A stretch of DNA of 12,733 nt from JAPSGM01 sp036556985. GTDB taxonomy: Bacteria > Chloroflexota > Limnocylindria > QHBO01. The DNA is taken from the NCBI GenBank assembly GCA_036556985.1, contig DATBIK010000063.1:1-12733 (forward strand), read 5' to 3'. Within the stretch, counting starts at the first letter, position 1. Every line of letters starts with the position of its first letter. A program made the position numbers and the translations under genes. Below, piece by piece: positions 1 through 9,575 of this stretch. A model generated the notes under the pieces. It made no database searches. It worked only from the letters and a program-made list of their open reading frames with translations, and was not told the origin of the DNA.

Positions 1-740
1 GACACGAGGAGCAGGAGGAAGGCGACGACGTTCACGACCGGCAGCTCGGTCGGGCGCCGGATCGCGCCGAGGATCCACATCGGGACCGTCTCCGTCCCCG
101 GCCCGGCGGTGAAGAGGGTCACGATGATCTCATCGAAGCTCAGCGCGAACGCGAGGAGGCCGCCCGACAGGAGCGCGGTCGCTATGGACGGCAGCGTGAT
201 CCGCCGGAACGTGGTCCACGAGTCCGCCCCCAGGTCCGCCGAAGCCTCCTCGGGGGAGCGGGGCAGACGGCGCAGCCGGGCGATGACGTTGTTGTAGGCG
301 ATGACCACGCAGAAGGTCGCGTGGCCGACGATGATCGTCCCGAGGCCGAAGTCGACCCCGGCGGTCTGGAAGGTCGTCCGCAGCGCGATCCCGGTCACGA
401 CGCCCGGAAGGGCGATCGGCAGGACGAACAGGAACGAGATCGTCTGCCGGCCGAAGAAGTCGAAGCGGTGGACGGCGAGTGCGGCAAGCGTTCCCAGGAC
501 GAGCGCGATGCCGGTGGCGCCGAGGCCGGCGAGGACCGAGTTCACGATCGCCTCGCGGAGCCCGGGGTTGCCGAACGCCTGCCCGAACCAGTGGAGCGTG
601 AAGCCGGTCGGCGGCCAAGCCTGCAACCGGCTCGGGTTGAAGGCGTAGACGATGAGGATGACGAGCGGCAGGTAGAGAAACGCGAGGACGAAGCCGGTCG
701 CCGCTCGGAGTGCGATGCGCGTCCAGCGCGACTCGGTCAT
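1..740 (-). CDS. potC: Spermidine/putrescine-type ABC transporter permease, PotC-like (3' end cut by window)
   Basis: This is an inner-membrane channel subunit of a polyamine-type ABC importer. Translating the minus strand from the ATG at 738-740 gives 246 residues (start MTESRWTRIA) with no stop before the window edge. Hydrophobic segments are visible near residues 13-33, 65-90, 101-123, 133-150 and 186-210. The cytoplasmic EAA loop that docks on the ATPase lies at about 164-185 (EEASADLGAD, then FRRITLPS). PotC proteins usually have 260-280 residues, so only about 15-30 C-terminal residues are missing. The start lies 10 nt after the stop of the upstream permease gene, which implies translation from the same mRNA. 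Family membership is clear. The substrate (spermidine, putrescine or another cation) is inferred from the whole operon and could differ. Confidence 0.9.
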   Translation of the reverse strand, partial: MTESRWTRIALRAATGFVLAFLYLPLVILIVYAFNPSRLQAWPPTGFTLHWFGQAFGNPGLREAIVNSVLAGLGATGIALVLGTLAALAVHRFDFFGRQTISFLFVLPIALPGVVTGIALRTTFQTAGVDFGLGTIIVGHATFCVVIAYNNVIARLRRLPRSPEEASADLGADSWTTFRRITLPSIATALLSGGLLAFALSFDEIIVTLFTAGPGTETVPMWILGAIRRPTELPVVNVVAFLLLLV

Positions 741-750
741 CCGCGTCGCC

Positions 751-1662
751 TCACAGGGACTCGAACGCGCCGAGGCGCCTGGCGACGAGCAGGTACCCGA
801 TCATGATCACGATCGGGACAAGTGAGAAAGCCGCCGCGAGCGGCAGGTTGCCCAGGCTCGAGTTGTCGTAGATCACGTTCCCGATGAACTTGGCGTCGCT
901 GACGAGGTCCGGGGTGATGTAGTCCCCCAGGGTCAGCGAGAAGGTGAAGATCGACCCCGCGACGAGCGCCGGGAAGACGATGGGCAGGACGACCCGCCGG
1001 AAGGTGGTGCCGTTTCGGGCGCCGAGGTCGGCGGACGCTTCGAGCAGCGATTCGGGAATGCGCTCGAGCCCGGCGTAGATCGGCAGGATCATGTACGGCA
1101 GCCACAGGTAGCTGAGGACCACCCACGAGTTCAGGAGCTGCCCGAGTCCCGGAGCGTCGATGCCGAACGGGGTCAGCATCCACTCGAGGATCCCGTTGCC
1201 CTGCAGGATCGCGCGCCAGGCGTACACCTTCACGAGGTAGGCCGCCCACAGCGGCAGGAGGATGGCGACGATGAGGATCCCGCGCGTCCGAGGCGAGGCG
1301 ACGCGCGCCATGAAGTACGCGATCGGGAAGGCGAGGATCGCATCGGTCAGGGTGACGGCCACCGCGATCCCGATGGTTCGCAGCGCGATGGTGCGATACA
1401 CATCGTTGCTGATCAACGAGTCGAAGGCGTCCAGGCTCCAGGCGAACGGCTCCACCTGCCCGGTGAAGGCATCCTTCTCCCAGAACGCGCCGAGCAGCAG
1501 GATGAAGAGCGAGCCGATGTAGGCGATCACCATCCATCCGACCGGCCCGGCAAGGAGCAGCCGGACCTGGGCGCCAGGGTGGGCATGGAGCCAGGCGGCG
1601 GTCCGCCGCAGGCGGCCATCCGGCGGCCGGATGCCCTCGGGCGGGACGGCGGTGGTGGTCAT
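751..1662 (-). CDS. potB: Spermidine/putrescine-type ABC transporter permease, PotB-like
   Basis: This 303-residue membrane subunit pairs with the PotC-like protein to form the importer channel. A basic N-terminal tail (residues 1-32) leads into hydrophobic spans at roughly 34-60, 92-118, 127-150, 176-196, 225-250 and 273-295. The EAA loop is at about 203-230 (ESLLEASADLGA, then FRRVVLP) and the following Gly-Asp-Tyr-Ile-Thr-Pro is typical of PotB/PotH proteins. Length matches the family. The ATG at 1660-1662 overlaps the TGA of a tiny upstream ORF (ATGA). There is no strong ribosome binding site directly in front of it, so its translation may depend on coupling. The 78-nt gap to the binding-protein gene holds a strong hairpin, which may set permease level below that of the receptor. 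Confidence 0.93.
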   Translation of the reverse strand: MTTTAVPPEGIRPPDGRLRRTAAWLHAHPGAQVRLLLAGPVGWMVIAYIGSLFILLLGAFWEKDAFTGQVEPFAWSLDAFDSLISNDVYRTIALRTIGIAVAVTLTDAILAFPIAYFMARVASPRTRGILIVAILLPLWAAYLVKVYAWRAILQGNGILEWMLTPFGIDAPGLGQLLNSWVVLSYLWLPYMILPIYAGLERIPESLLEASADLGARNGTTFRRVVLPIVFPALVAGSIFTFSLTLGDYITPDLVSDAKFIGNVIYDNSSLGNLPLAAAFSLVPIVIMIGYLLVARRLGAFESL

Positions 1663-1679
1663 CGGGTGGCGGTCATCAT
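1659..1679 (-). other. Six-codon leader ORF coupled to potB-like start
   Basis: On the minus strand an ATG-ATG pair at 1674-1679 opens a frame reading MMTATR and then TGA at 1659-1661. This TGA overlaps the ATG of the permease (1660-1662) in an ATGA junction. The sequence GGGGAG just upstream could act as ribosome binding site for the second ATG (4-nt spacer), and it is part of the 3' arm of the adjacent hairpin. Folding could therefore hide it. Such a mini-ORF could couple permease translation to hairpin opening. It is very short, so chance is a real alternative. Confidence 0.3.
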
Positions 1680-1708
1680 GCTCCCCGGGGACGGATCCCC
1701 GGGGAGCA
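1679..1708 (-). repeat. Perfect 12-bp inverted repeat (mRNA hairpin) between potD-like and potB-like genes
   Basis: The arms TGCTCCCCGGGG (1679-1690) and CCCCGGGGAGCA (1697-1708) are exact reverse complements around the 6-nt loop ACGGAT. In the pot transcript this forms a very stable GC stem directly after the binding-protein gene. No T-run follows on the minus strand, so it does not look like an ordinary intrinsic terminator. A known role of such hairpins in binding-protein operons is to protect the upstream message from 3' decay or cause partial termination, giving more receptor than permease. That role is inferred here. Confidence 0.75.
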
Positions 1709-1740
1709 CTTCGGTCACGAACGAATGGCCGGGTGGTAGC

Positions 1741-2907
1741 TCAGCCGCCGCGGATGTTGGTCCAGGCCTCCACCCAGTCGTCCTGCGTCACGCAGGTCGT
1801 CGCGTCGTCCTCGTCGGCGCAGCTCTCCTGCGGCGTGGACCAGTACCAGATGCGCTCCCAGTACTCCGCGTCGTCGGCGTGCTGAGCCTCGCAATGGCCG
1901 GGCGACAGCTCCTCAGCCGCCTCGCAGGCCTGCGGGCTCGTCGCCGCCTCGCCGAACCAGACGGTGGCCTGCGCGTTCGCCTCGGGAGACATCATGTGGT
2001 CCATCCACATGAGCATGCAGTTCGGATGCTCCGCCTCGGAGTACATCATCCAGGTATCCGACCAGCCGGTCGTCCCCTCCTCGGGCGTGATCGCCTCGAT
2101 CGGGGCGCCATCGGCCTGGAGGAGGTTGACCTGGAGCGGCCAGGTCGTTCCGACCACCACGTCCCCGCTCGCGTAGGAGCTGATCTGGTCGGTGTAGTCC
2201 GCCCAGTACAGCGGGTCGTTCGCGTCGAGCTCTTCGAGAAGGGCGATCGCCGCGTCGAACTGCTCCTGGGTGAGCTGGTACGGGTCCTCGATCCCCAGGT
2301 CGGGCTGGGTGTTCTTCAGGTACAGGGCGGCATCGGCGATGAAGATCGACGAGTCGTAGACGCTGATGTCCCCGGCATGTTCCGCCCCATCCTCGAAGAT
2401 GACACTCCAGCTCGTGGGTGCGTCGGTCTCATCGGTGTTGTAGGCGAGAAGGTTCGGCCCACGGCCGTGCGGGACGCCGTAGTTCACGCCGTCGACGGTG
2501 TTATGCGGCAGGTCCTTCAGGTCGGCGAAGACATTTTCGTAGTTCTCGAAGATGTCGGTGTTGATCGGAGCCACGAGGCCGCTGGCGATGAGCCGGGTCG
2601 TGGCGTCGCCCGACGCCGCGATGCCGTCGTACTAGCCCGACTGGATGAGCGACACGCCGTTGTTCGAGTCGCTCATGTTCGTGGCGTTGACCTCGCAGCC
2701 GGTCTCCTCCTCGAACGACGTGACCCAGTCGAACGCCGGGTCGGTCTGGCCACTCTCGGCGTAGCCGGCCCAGATGACGAGATTGAGCTCACCCTCGCCC
2801 TCGCCGATCTCCGAGATCGCGCTGGCGCCAGGGGAGCTCGAGGTGCCGCAGGCGGCCATCACCAGGGCCGATGCGACGAACAGGACGGGAATCCGCAGGT
2901 GCCTCAT
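1741..2907 (-). pseudogene. potD: Polyamine-type ABC transporter binding lipoprotein, PotD-like, interrupted by in-frame TAG
   Basis: This gene would encode the extracytoplasmic receptor that delivers substrate to the two permeases. Read through the stop it has 388 codons, normal for the family. The ATG at 2905-2907 overlaps the potA-like stop (ATGA). The N-terminus is a lipoprotein signal: a hydrophobic stretch (residues 6-19), then MAAC with Cys20, then a Ser/Gly/Ala-rich linker. LNLVIWAGYAESG starts the mature solute-binding fold. A TAG at 2632-2634 occupies codon 92. Both flanks are in the same frame and continue the family pattern: IQSG, stop, then YDGIAASGDAT. Six further Cys residues may form extracytoplasmic disulfides. 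The C-terminal part could only be made separately from a GTG at 2572-2574 (277 residues), without an export signal. A single nonsense substitution or a sequencing error is most likely, since four neighbouring genes use TAG as a true stop. Confidence 0.85.
2632..2634 (-). other. In-frame amber codon inside potD-like gene
   Basis: The plus-strand bases CTA read as TAG on the coding strand. The frame before (from 2907) and after (to the TGA at 1741-1743) is identical, so this is a point nonsense change, not a frameshift. One base change from CAG, GAG, AAG, TCG or TGG would produce it. Confidence 0.9.
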
Positions 2908-4034
2908 TGAACTGTCTCTTCCTCCGTGTCCCCCGTTGGTGACTCGCTCGCGGCGAGGCTCAGCACATGGCGCTGCTTCCAGATGAGCCGGACCTGCTGG
3001 TCGCGGGTCGCAAGCGCCTCCATCGATGAGGTCTCCAGGTTCTGCCGGGTGACAACCAGTTCACCACCACCGTCGAGGGCGACGATGTACCGGGTGTCCG
3101 GGCCGATGTAGACCACCTCCCCAATCCTTCCCAGCGCCGATACCTCGTCATCCCCCGTGGGGGTGGCGGGATCGGCCAGCCGGATCTTCTCCGGGCGAAC
3201 GGTGAAGACGCCATCGCGGCCGATGACCGCCCTCGCCGCCGCATCTGTCAGCAGGTTGCTCGTGCCGACGAAGCCGGCGACGAACGTGGTGACCGGGTGC
3301 TCGTAGACGTCGGCGGGGGTGCCCACCTGCTCGATGACGCCATGATTGAACACGGCCAGGCGGTCGCTCATGGTGAGCGCCTCCTCCTGGTCGTGCGTGA
3401 CGTAGATGAAGGTGATGCCCACCTCCTGCTGGATCGCCTTCAACTCGATCTGCATGTCCTCGCGCAGCTTCAGGTCCAGTGCGCCCAGTGGCTCGTCGAG
3501 GAGCAGCACGCGGGGGCGGTTGATGAGCGCACGCGCCAGGGCGACCCGCTGCCGCTGCCCGCCGGAGAGCTGCGACGGCTTGCGTCGCTCGAAGCCCTCG
3601 AGGCGGACCTGGCGCAGGGCCTCGGTGACCCGGCGCCGGCGCTCGTCTGCCGCGACCCGCCGCACGACGAGCCCGTAGGCGACGTTGTCGCCGACCGACA
3701 TGTGCGGGAACAGGGCGTAGTCCTGGAAGACGGTGTTCACGTCCCGGTCGAACGGAGGCAGGCCGGAGACGTCCCGTCCGTGGAGAAGGATGCGGCCCGA
3801 GGTCGGTTGCTCGAAGCCGGCGATCATGCGCAGCGTCGTGGTCTTGCCCGATCCCGACGGGCCGAGCATCGAGAAGAACTCTCCGTCGGCGATCTCGAGG
3901 TCGATGCCGGCGACGGCTTCGAAGTCGCCGAAGCGCTTCACCACGCGGTCGAGGACGACCGCCGGGATGGCGGCTTCCGGACGAGCGGCCGCAGGGGTAG
4001 CCACCGGGCTCGGGGTCATCGGTTCGACGGCCAC
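2904..4034 (-). CDS. potA: Spermidine/putrescine-type ABC transporter ATP-binding protein, PotA-like
   Basis: This 376-residue cytoplasmic ATPase powers the importer. Walker A GPSGSGKTT is at 58-66, the Q-loop Gln at 104, signature LSGGQ at 156-160, Walker B VLLLDEP at 176-182, and the switch His at 214 (YVTHDQEEA). A C-terminal regulatory TOBE-type region covers about 285-360 (VRPEKIRLAD, then IGEVVYIGPDTRY), as expected for PotA/FbpC/MalK-class proteins. The start chosen is GTG at 4032-4034, because AGGAG ends 3 nt before it. An ATG five codons later (4017-4019) is the alternative. The residues before about 25 are a Pro/Ala-rich extension. The stop overlaps the start of the binding-protein gene, so this is the first gene of the operon. 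Substrate class rests on the operon layout; iron or 2-aminoethylphosphonate importers share this ATPase type. Confidence 0.95.
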   Translation of the reverse strand: MAVEPMTPSPVATPAAARPEAAIPAVVLDRVVKRFGDFEAVAGIDLEIADGEFFSMLGPSGSGKTTTLRMIAGFEQPTSGRILLHGRDVSGLPPFDRDVNTVFQDYALFPHMSVGDNVAYGLVVRRVAADERRRRVTEALRQVRLEGFERRKPSQLSGGQRQRVALARALINRPRVLLLDEPLGALDLKLREDMQIELKAIQQEVGITFIYVTHDQEEALTMSDRLAVFNHGVIEQVGTPADVYEHPVTTFVAGFVGTSNLLTDAAARAVIGRDGVFTVRPEKIRLADPATPTGDDEVSALGRIGEVVYIGPDTRYIVALDGGGELVVTRQNLETSSMEALATRDQQVRLIWKQRHVLSLAASESPTGDTEEETVQ

Positions 4035-4095
4035 CTGCTCCTGTCACCGGGCGCCGGCCGCAGGGGTCGGCTCGGGAAGCGTCCGGGATTGGCGC

Positions 4096-4125
4096 ACTTT
4101 GCGGTCCGGTGGCGGCCGGTGTCAA
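4096..4125 (-). promoter_or_regulatory. Candidate sigma-70-type promoter of the pot operon
   Basis: On the minus strand a perfect TTGACA (plus-strand TGTCAA at 4120-4125) is followed after 18 nt by CAAAGT (plus-strand ACTTTG at 4096-4101), a weak -10 match. Transcription would begin near 4089, giving a leader of about 55 nt before the GTG of the ATPase gene. The position in the divergent spacer is sensible. The -10 is poor, so the assignment is tentative. Confidence 0.4.
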
Positions 4126-4184
4126 GCGAATTCAGGACCGCCATCCGGCGCCGATGCCCGAACCCTTGGCGGGAGCGGCGCCTG

Positions 4185-4201
4185 CCCGCGGAAACCGCGG
4201 G
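4185..4201. repeat. 7-bp inverted repeat in the divergent pot/eamA spacer
   Basis: CCCGCGG (4185-4191) and CCGCGGG (4195-4201) pair perfectly around AAA. It lies about 90 bp upstream of the exporter gene. In such GC-rich DNA a short GC stem can arise by chance. It could be a regulator site or a leader hairpin. The rest of the 4035-4287 spacer shows only the pot promoter candidate and a lone TAGAGT (4212-4217) that might serve as a -10 for the exporter. Confidence 0.3.
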
Positions 4202-4287
4202 GTGCGGCTGCTAGAGTCAGCCCTCCGCGCCACCCGATCCGGCCGCCCGGCCGCGGTCCGTGGCTGTCCATCGACGAGGGAACCGCC

Positions 4288-5136
4288 ATCGAACCGGGAG
4301 TCCTGTTCGGCCTCGCCTCCGCTGCCGGCTTCGGCGCCGGCGACTTCTCGGGCGGCTTCGCCGCACGACGCGCGCCAGCCTGGGTGGTGGCCGCCGGCGC
4401 CCAGGTCGTGGGGCTGGCGCTCCTCCTCGTCGCCGTCGCCGTCACGCGGCCTGCCGCGCCGGACGCCGGTACGCTCGGATCCGGGGGGCTGGCCGGCGTG
4501 TTCGGGGGCCTCGCGCTGGCGGCCCTGTACACCGGCCTCTCGCTCGGCAGCATGGGCCTCGTCGCGGCGCTGTCCGGCGTGGGCTCGGTCGCCATTCCCG
4601 CCGTGGTCGGCGCGCTCGTCCTCGCCCAGCACCTCACCGGCGGCCAATGGCTCGGCGTCGCGGCCGCGGCCGGCGCCGGCCTCCTCGCCAGCTGGACGAC
4701 GACGCAGGGCGTGAACGCCCGGGCCATCCAGCTCGCCGCGATCGCGGCCGTCGGCTTCGGAACGTGGTTCGTGCTCCTCGACGTCGCCGCCGAGCGGCAC
4801 GAGCTGTGGGCGCTCGTCGCCAGCCGCGCGGCCGCATCGGTGCTCGTCGGCGGGATCGCCCTCGTCCTCGTCCGCCGGGGACGAACGCCGGCGCGCGGGC
4901 ATCGGGCGGCGGTCCCGTTCATTGCGCTCGCCGGCGGCCTGGACGTGATGGGCAACGCCGCCTTCGTGCTCGCCACGACGACCGTGCCGGTCGGCATCGC
5001 CGCGGCGCTCTCCGGACTCTATCCCGTCGTCACCATGCTCCTGTCGTGGGCCGTTTTGCGCGACCGGCTGCCGCCGGTGGCCGTCGGCGCGGTGGTTCTC
5101 GCGGTGGGCGGTACCGTCCTCATCTCCATCGGCTGA
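4288..5136 (+). CDS. EamA/DMT-family membrane transporter
   Basis: This is an inner-membrane drug/metabolite-superfamily transporter of about 282 residues. It has two EamA repeats, each of about five hydrophobic segments, joined by a basic loop (RRGRTPARGHR). Telling stretches are FGAGDFSGG near the N-terminus and ALSGLYPVVTMLLSWAVLRDR in the last repeat, the usual end of EamA domains. The start is unusual. The frame has no ATG, GTG or TTG in a sensible place. GAGGGA at 4276-4281 is followed after 6 nt by ATC (4288-4290), then GAA CCG, exactly where family members begin (M-E-P-like). I take ATC as a rare start codon or a miscalled ATG; CTG at 4264 is the alternative. Members export amino acids, nucleosides or small metabolites; the substrate cannot be read here. 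It is divergent from the pot operon and 242 bp from the next gene. Confidence 0.85.
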   Translation: MEPGVLFGLASAAGFGAGDFSGGFAARRAPAWVVAAGAQVVGLALLLVAVAVTRPAAPDAGTLGSGGLAGVFGGLALAALYTGLSLGSMGLVAALSGVGSVAIPAVVGALVLAQHLTGGQWLGVAAAAGAGLLASWTTTQGVNARAIQLAAIAAVGFGTWFVLLDVAAERHELWALVASRAAASVLVGGIALVLVRRGRTPARGHRAAVPFIALAGGLDVMGNAAFVLATTTVPVGIAAALSGLYPVVTMLLSWAVLRDRLPPVAVGAVVLAVGGTVLISIG

Positions 5137-5291
5137 TGCCCGGAGGCCGGCGCCGCTCAGCGACCGCCGACCGGCCAGCCGCCGCCACAGGATGCCTCCC
5201 GGATCCGAGTGCCCGTGCGAACCATCGGTCCACCTCCTTGCCGTGCGCGGACACCGCGCCGCGCCGTCGGACGGAGGGAACCGCACGGGGC

Positions 5292-5324
5292 CTTACCGGC
5301 CGCTTACCAGCGGCTTATCGGGGA
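5292..5324 (+). repeat. Three tandem 11-bp direct repeats (CTTAYC) over the E1 operon promoter
   Basis: CTTACCGGCCG (5292-5302), CTTACCAGCGG (5303-5313) and CTTATCGGGGA (5314-5324) follow each other without gaps. The first six bases are identical in two copies and differ by one base in the third. An 11-bp period puts the units on one face of the helix, as in sites of OmpR/PhoB-family response regulators. The third unit covers the proposed -35. Operator function is inferred. Confidence 0.5.
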
Positions 5325-5343
5325 CCCGGGGCTTTCGTATCAT
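5315..5343 (+). promoter_or_regulatory. Candidate promoter of the E1-acyltransferase-glycosylase-glycosyltransferase operon
   Basis: TATCAT at 5338-5343 matches the -10 consensus in five of six positions. It lies 17 nt after TTATCG (5315-5320), a three-of-six -35. Transcription would begin near 5350, leaving a leader of about 30 nt before the ATG at 5379. A poor -35 that overlaps the direct repeats suits an activator-dependent promoter. Nothing else was recognised in the 5137-5291 spacer. Confidence 0.45.
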
Positions 5344-5378
5344 GGCGCCGCCGCACCGCTCGCGAGACTTGCCTGTCC

Positions 5379-7633
<2,255 letters not shown>

Positions 7634-7637
<4 letters not shown>

Positions 7638-8653
7638 CGCGGGCCGTCCTCGTCTGCCCCGGCCGCGGCAGCTACGCGGCCGGGTCGCTCGGCTCGCTGC
7701 CGCCCGACCATCCGCTCGTGCAGCGGGCCGAGGAGCTGCGCGCCCGATACGACCTCGAGCCGCTCCTCGCCCTCGACGGTGCCGAGCGCTTCGACCCGGC
7801 GCGGCACCTGCGCCCGGGGAACGCCTCGCCGCTCATCCTCGTCGCCACGCTGCTCGACGTGGAGCAGGCGCTGGCCGACCACGACGTCGTCGCCGTGGCC
7901 GGCAACTCGCTCGGCTGGTACACGGCCCTCGCCATCGGCGGCGCGCTCACCTTCGACGACGCGTTCCGGCTCGTCCAGGAAGTCGCCCTGCTCCAGGAGC
8001 TCCCCGCCGCCGAGGGGAACGGTGGGCCGGGCGGGCAGGTCATCTACCCGCTGAGCACTGCCGAATGGCAGCCGAGCGCGGAGCTCGAGGCGGCCGTGGC
8101 CGAGGCCCTCGAGGACGACGACGCGGCCGGCGGTCGTGTCTTCCCGAGCATCGACCTCGGCGGCTACGCCGTCCTGGCCGGGGACGAGGCCGGGGTGCGG
8201 CGCCTGCTCGACCGCCTGCCGCCGGTGCGCATCGGCGAGCGGCTCTTCCCGCTGCGCCTCGCCCAGCACGGCCCGTATCACACGCCGCTCGTCGCTCACG
8301 TGGCCGAGGCGGCGCGCGGCGCGCTCGACGCCCTCGAGTGGCGCGCGCCGCGGATCACCCTCGTCGACGGCCGCGGGGCGCGCTGGACGCCGTGGTCGAC
8401 CGACCCGCAGGAGCTGCGCGACTACACGCTCGACGAGCAGCTCGTCACGCCGTTCGACTTCGCGACGAGCGTCACCGTCCTCCTCCGCGAGGAGGCCCCC
8501 GAACTCGTCGTGCTCCCCGGACCTGGCAACTCGCTCGGCGGCATCTGCGGCCAGCTGGTCGTAGCCGAGGGCTATCGCGGCATCCGAACCCGGGCCGATT
8601 TCGAGGCCGCCCAGGCCTCCGGCGAGCCGGTCCTCCTCTCCATGCGCCGATGA
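7634..8653 (+). CDS. FabD-like acyl-carrier-protein S-acyltransferase with atypical acyl pocket
   Basis: This 339-residue protein aligns by eye along its length with malonyl-CoA:ACP transacylase. CPGRGSY (8-14) stands where FabD has FPGQGSQ. GNSLGWYTAL (90-99) stands for GHSLGEYSAL with nucleophile Ser92. GPYHTPLV (213-220) carries the partner His216, and LPGPGN matches the late VGPGK. Three changes matter. The oxyanion-loop Gln is gone (GRGSY), the residue after GxSLG is Trp instead of Glu, and RLVQEVALLQE (112-122) lacks the Arg that binds the malonyl carboxylate (Val117 in its place). Loss of that Arg is known from acyltransferases that use uncharged acyl groups. The enzyme therefore probably does not use malonyl-CoA. 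It starts at GTG 7634-7636, overlapping the E1 stop, and ends overlapping the glycosylase start. Close coupling to E1 suggests a shared acyl intermediate (inference). Confidence 0.8.
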
Positions 8654-9567
8654 CGGTCGCGGTCTCCCCGGCCGATGCCACGGCCTCGCTGCGGCTGGAC
8701 GTCCCGCTCGACCTCCCGCGCACGCTGACGCCGGTCGCGCACGGCCGCGGCGACCCCACCTTCCGCTTCATCGGCGGCGCGGCCTGGCGCACGACCCGCA
8801 CACCCGCCGGGCCAGCCACGCTGCGCCTCGCCGCGACCGCCGAGCGGGTGGACGCCGCGGCCTGGGGACCGGGCGCCGACGCCGCGATCGATGCCGTCCC
8901 GGCGCTCGTCGGCCTGGAGGACGACCCGGACGCGCTGGTGCCGCGGCATCGGCTCATCGCGGAGCTCGCGCGGCGCTTCCGCGGCGTTCGCCTGCCGCGC
9001 ACCGGGCGGGTCTTCGAGGCGCTCCTGCCGGCGATCTGCGAGCAGAAGGTCACCGGCGACGAGGCGCGCGCCGCCTTCCGCGCGATCGTGCACCGCCACG
9101 GCGAGTCGGCGCCCGGTCCGGCGCCCGCGGGCATGCGGCTGCCGCCGGAGCCATCGGTCCTTGCCGGGCTGCCGTACTTCGTCTTCCATCCGCTCGGCCT
9201 GGAGCGACGCCGGGCGGAGGTCGTGGTGCGCGCCGCACGGCTCGCCCCGCGCCTGGAGGGAGCGCCGCAGGCGGAGGTGGAGCGGCTGCTCTGCGCGACG
9301 GCGGGGATCGGGCCCTGGACCGTGGCCGAGACGACCCGCCTGGCGCATGGCGACCCGGACGCGGTGAGCGTCGGCGATTACCACATCCCGAACCTCGTGG
9401 CGTGGGCGCTCGCCGGGGAGCCGCGCGCCGACGACGCCCGCATGCTCGAGCTGCTCGAGCCGTACCGCGGGCAGCGCGGCCGCGTCCAGCGGCTGCTCGA
9501 GGCCTCCGGCATCCGGGCGCCGCGCTACGGCCCGCGGCTCGCCCCGCGGCGCATCGCCGACCTGTAG
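8650..9567 (+). CDS. AlkA-type DNA-3-methyladenine glycosylase (HhH-GPD superfamily)
   Basis: This 305-residue base-excision enzyme would remove alkylated bases from DNA. The N-terminal 90 residues form an AlkA_N-like beta domain (FRFIGGAAWRTTR). The helical HhH-GPD core follows: RTGRVFEALLPAICEQKV (117-134) is the typical start. The helix-hairpin-helix is CATAGIGPWTVAE (215-227), and VGDYHIPN (242-249) carries the catalytic Asp243. There is no C-terminal four-Cys iron-sulfur cluster, which argues against EndoIII/MutY types and for AlkA. The start ATG overlaps the acyltransferase stop (ATGA) and the TAG at 9565-9567 is 8 nt before the glycosyltransferase. A DNA repair gene inside an apparently metabolic operon is odd. 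It may simply be a passenger in a compact genome. Confidence 0.85.
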   Translation: MTVAVSPADATASLRLDVPLDLPRTLTPVAHGRGDPTFRFIGGAAWRTTRTPAGPATLRLAATAERVDAAAWGPGADAAIDAVPALVGLEDDPDALVPRHRLIAELARRFRGVRLPRTGRVFEALLPAICEQKVTGDEARAAFRAIVHRHGESAPGPAPAGMRLPPEPSVLAGLPYFVFHPLGLERRRAEVVVRAARLAPRLEGAPQAEVERLLCATAGIGPWTVAETTRLAHGDPDAVSVGDYHIPNLVAWALAGEPRADDARMLELLEPYRGQRGRVQRLLEASGIRAPRYGPRLAPRRIADL

Positions 9568-9575
9568 CTTCTGCC

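Noticed and set aside
2632..2634. Amber recoding (pyrrolysine-like or suppressor) in the potD-like gene
   Set aside because: TAG ends four other genes in this window, there is no downstream structure that looks like a recoding signal, and the protein family has no special residue here.
1579..2910. 443-codon plus-strand frame over the binding-protein gene
   Set aside because: It mirrors the potD-like gene and its product has no domain pattern. The minus strand carries the lipobox and solute-binding motifs.
5145..5176. GGCCGG/CCGGCC inverted repeat as terminator of the EamA gene
   Set aside because: Arms are only 6 bp, the loop is 20 nt and no T-run follows, so it is as likely by chance at this GC content.
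4260..5378. Upstream extension of the E1 frame through the EamA gene
   Set aside because: The extension is Arg-rich shadow sequence over the EamA gene. The E1 homology begins after the ATG at 5379.
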